Below, one piece after another: positions 1 through 3,216 of a stretch of DNA of 5,693 nt. Location of the stretch: NCBI GenBank assembly GCA_019247245.1, contig JAFAPF010000409.1:1-5693 (forward strand), in the 5' to 3' direction. The translations under genes were made by a program, and so were the position numbers. The stretch is from Rubrobacter sp. GTDB taxonomy: Bacteria > Actinomycetota > Rubrobacteria > Rubrobacterales > Rubrobacteraceae. Position 1 is the first letter of the stretch. Every line of letters starts with the position of its first letter. The notes below the pieces were generated by a model. It had not been told where the DNA came from and ran no database searches. It worked only from the letters and a program-made list of their open reading frames with translations.

Positions 1-160
1 ACAGCAGCAGCGTGCTAGTGAGGCAGGTCAGACGCTCACCCAGGAGTCGGTAAACGCCTACATGGACTTTGTCAACTCTATGTTCAGCTTTGGGCAGCAG
101 GGAGCTCAAGCAGCCCAAAGGGGAGCCCAGGAGGCTCCGCCCCGTGGTGGTGGGCAGTAG
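1..160 (+). CDS. 3' end of an uncharacterised Gln/Ala-rich protein (5' end outside window)
   Basis: The frame beginning at base 2 is open from the window edge to TAG at 158-160 and gives 52 residues; the other two forward frames were not pursued. The visible tail starts QQQRASEAGQTLTQESV, continues with an amphipathic stretch containing YMDFVNSMFSF, and ends in a flexible Gln/Ala/Gly/Pro-rich tail (AQRGAQEAPPRGGGQ). A second in-frame stop, TAA, follows directly at 161-163, which argues that this is a real gene end. A helical region with a QESV..YMDF..SMFSF pattern and a low-complexity tail recalls small phasin-like or coiled-coil proteins, but that is only an impression. No catalytic motif is visible and the function is unknown. 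The start lies to the left of the window. Confidence 0.6.
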   Translation, partial: QQQRASEAGQTLTQESVNAYMDFVNSMFSFGQQGAQAAQRGAQEAPPRGGGQ

Positions 161-183
161 TAAGGCTTTCTAGAGGCAAGTTG

Positions 184-199
184 GGTCTCTGCTGAGACC
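184..199 (+). terminator. Short hairpin after the left-edge gene (weak terminator candidate)
   Basis: GGTCTC (184-189), a TGCT loop, and GAGACC (194-199) form a perfect 6-bp stem 23 nt after the double stop of the left-edge gene. No T-run follows, so this is not a standard intrinsic terminator. It could be an RNA-stabilising 3' hairpin or chance. Confidence 0.25.
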
Positions 200-340
200 A
201 AAGAAGTGGGCCGGGCTCTTCTCCGTCCCCTTTATTGAGATACGGATACCGGAGATACTGGAGCTGCTACTACTATGATTTCTTAACCTAACTTTCATTA
301 AGATTCGTCGTCAGCTAACAGAAATCTCAAATGACTCTCT

Positions 341-346
341 TATACT
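341..346 (+). promoter_or_regulatory. Candidate -10 element for the cold-shock gene
   Basis: TATACT matches the sigma-A/sigma-70 -10 consensus TATAAT at five of six positions. No good -35 hexamer sits 16-18 nt upstream (the region around 315-323 reads CTAACAGAA). If this element is used, transcription would begin near 353, only a few bases before the ATG at 356. The transcript would then be almost leaderless for that ATG, or would initiate at the TTG at 380, which has a Shine-Dalgarno. Confidence 0.35.
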
Positions 347-355
347 CCGCTCCTG

Positions 356-607
356 ATGCCAAGAGAAGGGAGAAAGGTTTTGACACTGAACCAAAAAACG
401 GGAATCGTTGGGTGTTGGTTTAACGGGGAGGGTGGTTACGGCTTCATCCATCCAGATGATGGAGGCGAAGCGGTCTTCGTGCATCATACCGGTATAGCGG
501 TATATACCAAAGCAAAGTCCCTCAAGGAGGGAGTCCGGGTGAGTTATGAAGTAGCTCGGAGGAAGATGGGTGGCATCTGGGCGAAGGACGTTCACAATAC
601 GGACTAG
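356..607 (+). CDS. Divergent cold-shock-domain (CspA-like) nucleic-acid-binding protein
   Basis: From ATG 356 the product has 83 residues. It carries a single cold-shock domain, an OB-fold that binds single-stranded RNA or DNA and acts as an RNA chaperone in the cytoplasm. The WFN triad is at residues 21-23, the RNP1-like GGYGFI at 26-31, PDDGGE at 33-38, the RNP2-like VFVHH at 40-44, and SLKEGVRVSYEV lies in the second half. It departs from the family in the binding face. The usual TVKWFN reads IVGCWFN with one extra residue, and the Lys opening RNP1 is Gly, so two conserved basic positions are lost. The tail is basic (ARRKMGGIWAKDV). The start is uncertain: ATG 356 has no Shine-Dalgarno, whereas TTG 380 has AAGGGAG at 366-372 with a 7-nt spacer and gives 75 residues, closer to the usual Csp length. 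A Cys-rich ORF begins 3 nt after the stop. The family assignment is firm; retained RNA binding is inference. Confidence 0.88.
   Translation: MPREGRKVLTLNQKTGIVGCWFNGEGGYGFIHPDDGGEAVFVHHTGIAVYTKAKSLKEGVRVSYEVARRKMGGIWAKDVHNTD
366..372 (+). promoter_or_regulatory. Shine-Dalgarno favouring an alternative TTG start (380) of the cold-shock gene
   Basis: AAGGGAG at 366-372 lies 7 nt before the in-frame TTG at 380-382. It falls inside the reading frame if ATG 356 is used, but at ideal distance if TTG 380 is the true start. Three other genes in this window also appear to start with TTG, so TTG use is normal here. Confidence 0.45.
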
Positions 608-610
608 GTA

Positions 611-802
611 ATGGGGAGCAATTCAAGCTCGGGCGCCGTGTGTGACCATCGCCGCCACCCCACGACGGTAGTATTCACTGAGTTAGGCTGTCACGCTCGC
701 TGCCGAGGCTGTGGGGCTCTCGGTCCGGGATGTCCCAGCTCTAAGGTTGCGCTACAAGAGCTCTTGGTTCCACAACACGCGCCTACCTCGGGTAGGTATT
801 AA
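611..802 (+). CDS. Small Cys-rich protein with a single zinc-knuckle-like CxxC, function unknown
   Basis: This 63-codon ORF starts with ATG 3 nt after the cold-shock stop, a spacing compatible with translational coupling, although the Shine-Dalgarno (AGG at 606-608) is weak and too close. The product has C11-D-H13, H16, C27, then C31-R-G-C34-G-A-L-G-P and C41. The pattern ARCRGCGALGP followed by a short helix (SSKVALQELL) recalls the second half of Lar-type restriction-alleviation and similar small zinc-ribbon proteins, where a C..CG..GP knuckle precedes an Ala-rich helix. Here the first CxxC is absent and could be replaced by C11/H13/H16. The last codons form the arms of a perfect hairpin (782-796). 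The Ser-rich N-terminus looks non-conserved, and GTG 638 is another possible start. That the gene is real is moderately supported. Its function is not known and the Lar comparison is by eye only. Confidence 0.5.
   Translation: MGSNSSSGAVCDHRRHPTTVVFTELGCHARCRGCGALGPGCPSSKVALQELLVPQHAPTSGRY
755..766. repeat. Perfect 12-bp palindrome CAAGAGCTCTTG
   Basis: CAAGAGCTCTTG reads the same on both strands and lies inside the 3' part of the Cys-rich ORF, about 45 nt before the structured RNA domain. A perfect 12-mer palindrome could be an operator-like dimer site, or simply the coding of QELL. No second copy was seen in the window. Confidence 0.3.
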
Positions 803-820
803 GAAGCCCCTCCTCTTTTT
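781..820 (+). terminator. Hairpin at the 3' end of the Cys-rich ORF with a distant T5 run
   Basis: CCTACC (782-787), loop TCG, and GGTAGG (791-796) form a perfect 6-bp stem that can be extended by a G-T wobble (781/797). The TAA stop at 800-802 follows directly. The TTTTT at 816-820 is 19 nt after the stem, too far for a classical intrinsic terminator. The same arm sequence recurs in the hairpin at 968-986, so alternative long-range pairing is possible. It may be a processing or stabilising hairpin, or part of the RNA element downstream. Confidence 0.3.
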
Positions 821-1031
821 GTGCAGGGTACACCGGCGGAGGCTAGACCCGGCGTCCGGGATAGGCCTCCGGTCCTCTCGGCCGGTATAGACGCATGACC
901 AAAGATACCTTTGCTTAATACCTCTGCTTAGTCTCATGATTTTCTGCCATTCGTCCGATGTTTAGCTGCCTACCTTAGAGGTAGGCTCCAGACCGATAAT
1001 GGACGAAGCAATCATGGCACTAAAGAGGAGG
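809..1031 (+). ncRNA. Candidate structured leader RNA (riboswitch-like) masking the Shine-Dalgarno of the 60-codon gene
   Basis: The whole gap folds into nested helices. P1: CCTCCTCTTT (809-818) pairs perfectly with AAAGAGGAGG (1022-1031), and after a TT/T internal loop GTGC (821-824) pairs with GCAC (1017-1020). P2: ACCGGC (832-837) pairs with GCCGGT (881-886), extended by TA/TA across one mismatch. P2a: GGAGGCTA (838-845) pairs with TAG-g-CCTCC (862-870, one bulged G), capped by CCCGG-CGT-CCGGG (848-860). P3: CAAAG-atac-CTTTG (900-913). P4: CATGATT (935-941) pairs with AATCATG (1010-1016), GC with GC, and TTCGTCC (950-956) with GGACGAA (1001-1007), topped by GCCTACCT-TAG-AGGTAGGC (968-986). 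P4 and the GCAC arm of P1 are immediately adjacent. The 3' arm of P1 is the ribosome binding site of the next ORF, so the folded form should block its translation. The class is not recognised, and no T-box or cobalamin-type signature is visible. It could also be an independent small RNA. The fold was made by eye, with no energy calculation or covariation. Confidence 0.55.
1026..1031 (+). promoter_or_regulatory. Shine-Dalgarno of the 60-codon ORF, located in the closing helix of the leader RNA
   Basis: AGGAGG at 1026-1031 lies 10 nt before ATG 1042. A second GGAGG at 1035-1039 is only 2 nt from the start codon and therefore less suitable. Both purine blocks have upstream pyrimidine partners: 809-818 for 1022-1031, and TCCTCT at 873-878 for AGAGGA at 1032-1037. 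Confidence 0.6.
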
Positions 1032-1041
1032 AGAGGAGGCG

Positions 1042-1224
1042 ATGAGAAGCATCGCACCAGCAGATGTAGCAGTAGTAGACGATGGTAGCGTCCATGGCGA
1101 AGAGGAGCACCGCCTTTACTCGCGTATAGAAGACTGCCTCGGGCAGCTCGAGGGGAAAACGGCGCGTAAGGAGAGCTTAGACCCTTATGAGTATCATGCA
1201 TTGATAGCGTCGTTGTTGGCGTAG
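1042..1224 (+). CDS. Small acidic protein of unknown function (60 aa)
   Basis: This ORF of 60 codons begins with ATG and ends with TAG at 1222-1224. It is preceded by one of the strongest Shine-Dalgarno regions in the window (AGGAGG, 10-nt spacer). The product is acidic, with 12 Asp/Glu against 6 Lys/Arg. It has one Cys (C32), an EEEHRLYSRIEDCLGQLEG segment likely to be helical, and a C-terminal LDPYEYHALIASLLA segment also likely to be helical. There is no signal peptide, membrane segment or recognisable motif. It is too short to assign to a family. It lies directly behind the structured RNA domain at 809-1031, so if that domain is a switch, this is the gene it controls. A second overlapping frame from ATG 1014 gives only a 24-residue basic peptide and is less likely. 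Reality is supported by the ribosome binding site and context; function is unknown. Confidence 0.55.
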   Translation: MRSIAPADVAVVDDGSVHGEEEHRLYSRIEDCLGQLEGKTARKESLDPYEYHALIASLLA

Positions 1225-1448
1225 AGTAGACTTTTTCAGGTAGGAGCTAAGAGCACTTTTCTTAGGGTCGGGTATGCTCACAGCACTTTTTCTCCTTTCT
1301 TCCTTACTGTCTCCTTGCCCCTCCCGGCTCTCTTTTCCTGTCTATAACGATGGTTACTAGTAGTAGCAATCTGTCTCTAGCTTGTTCAGCTAAGCATATA
1401 GCAGGAGGCCGGGTTGCCAGAAAATAATTGGCCGCTGAGCACCAACTG
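1225..1448. other. Convergent intergenic region, pyrimidine-rich on the + strand
   Basis: These 224 nt separate the + strand small gene from the end of rsmI on the - strand. No gene is supported. The stretch 1286-1343 is almost all C/T on the + strand. AGCACTTTT occurs twice, exactly 30 nt apart (1252-1260 and 1282-1290). Weak hairpins are CTAAG/CTTAG (1247-1265, 9-nt loop), TGCT-cac-AGCA with TTTTT (1275-1291), and TAGCT-tgttc-AGCTA (1378-1392). I see no convincing terminator for rsmI. Confidence 0.5.
1275..1291 (+). terminator. Weak intrinsic terminator candidate after the 60-codon gene
   Basis: TGCT (1275-1278), loop CAC, and AGCA (1282-1285) are followed one base later by TTTTT (1287-1291), 51 nt after the stop of the small gene. 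The stem is only 4 bp, so efficiency would be low. The layout of hairpin plus T-run is right for + strand transcription. Confidence 0.25.
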
Positions 1449-2252
1449 CTAAGAGCTCACGAGCTGCTCGTAGACCTCCCTCCGGCTCCAGCCTGACTCC
1501 CTGGCCGCTTGGGCCGCCGCTCTTGAAGGGCTCTCACCTTGCGCGACGTATCCTCGTGCCCTCTCGACGGCCTCCTCTAAGCCTACTAAAGCATCCTCTG
1601 TGGTACCGCCCCGGACAACAAGTGCGATCTCGCCTCGCGTTCCTTTCGCAAAGTGCTCTACTGCCTCTCTGGCCGTTCCCCGGAACACCTCTTCGTGCAG
1701 CTTCGTCAGCTCCCTGCACACCGCGACCGGTGCCTCTGCTGGCAGCCCCTCAAGTGCCTTCACCAGCCGGGGCGGCGACTCGAAGAAGATGAAGGTAGCC
1801 TCCTCACGCGCGACGCGCCTAAAGATCTCTTCGCGCTCGCGTCCCTTGCGTGGTAGAAAGCCCAAAAACACCACGCTATCCGCCGACAACCCTGAGGTGA
1901 CAAGCGCCGTCATCGCCGCCGAGGGCCCCGGCAGCACCTCGATATCAACTCCGGCTTCGATGCACGCTCGCAACAGCCGGTAGCCGGGATCGGAGATGAG
2001 CGGGGTGCCGGCGTCAGAGACCAGCGCCAGTAATGCTGCGTGGGCCTTCCTAGCGAGCTCCGGAGCGAGACGCTTCTCGTTGTGTTCGTGGTAGAAGACG
2101 AGCGACTTCTTTATTCCATAGTGAGCAAGTAGACGGCCCGTTCTTCGGGTGTCTTCGCAGGCTATGAGATCCGCCTCCCGCAGATAGCGTAAGGCGCGGA
2201 GGGTGATATCTTCCAGATTACCTATAGGCGTCGGAACTACTACGAGGGGCAA
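1449..2252 (-). CDS. rsmI: 16S rRNA (cytidine1402-2'-O)-methyltransferase RsmI
   Basis: The 267-residue product is a tetrapyrrole-methylase-fold enzyme that uses S-adenosylmethionine to 2'-O-methylate C1402 in the decoding centre of 16S rRNA. Visible family signatures are PTPIGNLEDIT (7-17), ACEDTR (31-36), SDAGTPLISDPG (79-90), LPGPSA (107-112), GFLPRKG (131-137), FFESPPR (156-162) and CRELTKLHEE (179-188). They are followed by the small C-terminal helical region typical of RsmI (about 218-267, with AAAQAARESGWSRREVYEQL). Length is normal and no key motif is missing. The start is TTG: the only in-frame codons between the preceding stop and this TTG are AAG AAA GCC TCA, and PTPIGNL begins at the expected distance from it. 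No strong Shine-Dalgarno is visible, which fits translational coupling to the ROK gene ending 12 nt upstream in the same frame. It appears to be the last gene of the recJ run. Confidence 0.97.
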   Translation of the reverse strand: MPLVVVPTPIGNLEDITLRALRYLREADLIACEDTRRTGRLLAHYGIKKSLVFYHEHNEKRLAPELARKAHAALLALVSDAGTPLISDPGYRLLRACIEAGVDIEVLPGPSAAMTALVTSGLSADSVVFLGFLPRKGREREEIFRRVAREEATFIFFESPPRLVKALEGLPAEAPVAVCRELTKLHEEVFRGTAREAVEHFAKGTRGEIALVVRGGTTEDALVGLEEAVERARGYVAQGESPSRAAAQAARESGWSRREVYEQLVSS

Positions 2253-2264
2253 TGAGGCTTTCTT

Positions 2265-3215
2265 TTACGGGTCGAGCACGTACTCGCCCGAGGGGTTACG
2301 GGCTAGGGCGGCGGCGCCGAGGATGCCGGACTCGGGACCCAAGGTTGCTTCTTTGATCTTGACAAGGTCGCGAGCCGGAGAACGGGCGCGCAGCTGCACT
2401 TCCTTACGGGCAGCATCCAAGATCAAGTCACCCGCCTTCGAGGCCCCGCCGCCGATGGCGACAATCTCGGGGTTGAAGATGTTTACAAACCCGGCGAGCC
2501 CGATGCCGAGCCACGTTCCGGTCTCCTCCAAAACCAAGCCTGCTGCCTCATCGCCTTCGAGGGCAAGCTCCGTAACGTCCTCTCCGAACACCTTTCTCTC
2601 CACAGCAAGCCGGCCCAGAGCCGTGTTTGGTCTCTCGCTGGCAATCTCCCGGCCGCGACGGCCTATGGCCGTTCCAGACGCCAGAGCCTCCAAGCAACCG
2701 CGGTTGCCGCAGCCGCACCGTGGACCCGTGGCTTGGATCGTCACATGCCCAAGCTCGCCGCCGGCGCCCTGCACTCCCCGAAGAAGCACGCCGTGCGAGA
2801 TCACACCGCCTCCCACTCCCGTGCCTAGGGTGAGGAAAACGAGGTGCTCTACCTCGCTTCCCGCTCCAAACTTGAACTCACCCCAAGCTGCAGCGTTGGC
2901 ATCATTCTCGACGGTAACCGGCAAGCTCGTTCTCTCCTCAAGCTCGTCCTTTAAAGGGATGCCTTCTATGGCGTGCAAATTTGGAGAGTCGACCACCTTG
3001 TTTTCGTCCGCCAGAATGCTCCCCGGCACCGCCAAGCAAACTCCGCCGACCTCGAACACTTTCTCTACTTCGGTAATGGCGCGGGCTATGCCCAGCAAGA
3101 GTTGCTCCTTCCTCGCCACCGTTGGGTACCTGACCTCGGCTAACAGCTCACCCTCCGACGTTACCACGCCTGCGGCGATCTTCGTTCCCCCGACGTCAAC
3201 CCCAATGGCGTTCAA
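2265..3215 (-). CDS. glk: ROK-family glucokinase
   Basis: The product has 316 residues and phosphorylates a hexose, most likely glucose to glucose-6-phosphate with ATP, at the entry to glycolysis in the cytoplasm. ROK signatures are in order: the phosphate-binding DVGGTK (7-12), VENDANAAAWGE (102-113) with the catalytic base Asp105, GTGVGGG (131-137), GGELGH (152-157), and the zinc site H157, C167, C169, C174 within CGCGNRGCLE (167-176). A late GGGASKAG belongs to the C-terminal nucleotide lobe. There is no N-terminal helix-turn-helix, so it is a sugar kinase and not a ROK repressor. Glucose is the usual substrate of this subgroup, but other hexoses or polyphosphate as donor cannot be excluded by eye. 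The start is TTG at 3215, one base after the recJ stop, with no clear Shine-Dalgarno of its own, which suggests coupling to recJ. rsmI follows 12 nt after the stop. Confidence 0.93.
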   Translation of the reverse strand: MNAIGVDVGGTKIAAGVVTSEGELLAEVRYPTVARKEQLLLGIARAITEVEKVFEVGGVCLAVPGSILADENKVVDSPNLHAIEGIPLKDELEERTSLPVTVENDANAAAWGEFKFGAGSEVEHLVFLTLGTGVGGGVISHGVLLRGVQGAGGELGHVTIQATGPRCGCGNRGCLEALASGTAIGRRGREIASERPNTALGRLAVERKVFGEDVTELALEGDEAAGLVLEETGTWLGIGLAGFVNIFNPEIVAIGGGASKAGDLILDAARKEVQLRARSPARDLVKIKEATLGPESGILGAAALARNPSGEYVLDP

Positions 3216-3216
3216 C

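Larger units (their letters stand above)
161..355. other. Intergenic region upstream of the cold-shock gene
   Basis: I find no supportable gene in these 195 nt. The stretch holds a 6-bp hairpin (184-199), an imperfect tandem 9-mer at 246-263 (ATACCGGAG then ATACTGGAG, preceded by a related ATACGG at 240-245), and a -10-like TATACT at 341-346. A short frame at about 174-281 is open but has no credible start codon or ribosome binding site, so it is not called as a gene. Confidence 0.5.

Noticed and set aside
174..281. Short open frame after the left-edge gene
   Set aside because: No credible start codon or ribosome binding site, and its end is made of simple CTACTACTA and ATAC repeats.
311..595. 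94-codon - strand ORF over the cold-shock gene
   Set aside because: The + strand frame has clear cold-shock motifs; this one has none.
809..1031. Known RNA classes for the structured leader (T-box, cobalamin riboswitch, RNase P, tmRNA, SRP RNA)
   Set aside because: By eye I found none of their conserved sequences (for example the T-box core or the RNase P GAGGAAAGTC segment). 6S RNA is disfavoured because the fold branches three ways inside the closing helix. A covariance search would be decisive.
1014..1088. 24-residue basic peptide frame from ATG 1014, overlapping the 60-codon ORF
   Set aside because: Its ATG lies in the P4 arm with no Shine-Dalgarno upstream. The very basic product comes from reading the purine-rich ribosome binding site as Lys/Arg codons. 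A leader peptide cannot be excluded but is not supported.
962..1201. 79-codon - strand ORF over the leader and the 60-codon ORF
   Set aside because: No ribosome binding site, Leu/Ser/Pro-rich product, and the + strand has a strong ribosome binding site and structured leader.
1600..1983. 127-codon + strand ORF antisense to rsmI
   Set aside because: Shadow of rsmI, with no ribosome binding site and Ser/Arg/Pro composition.
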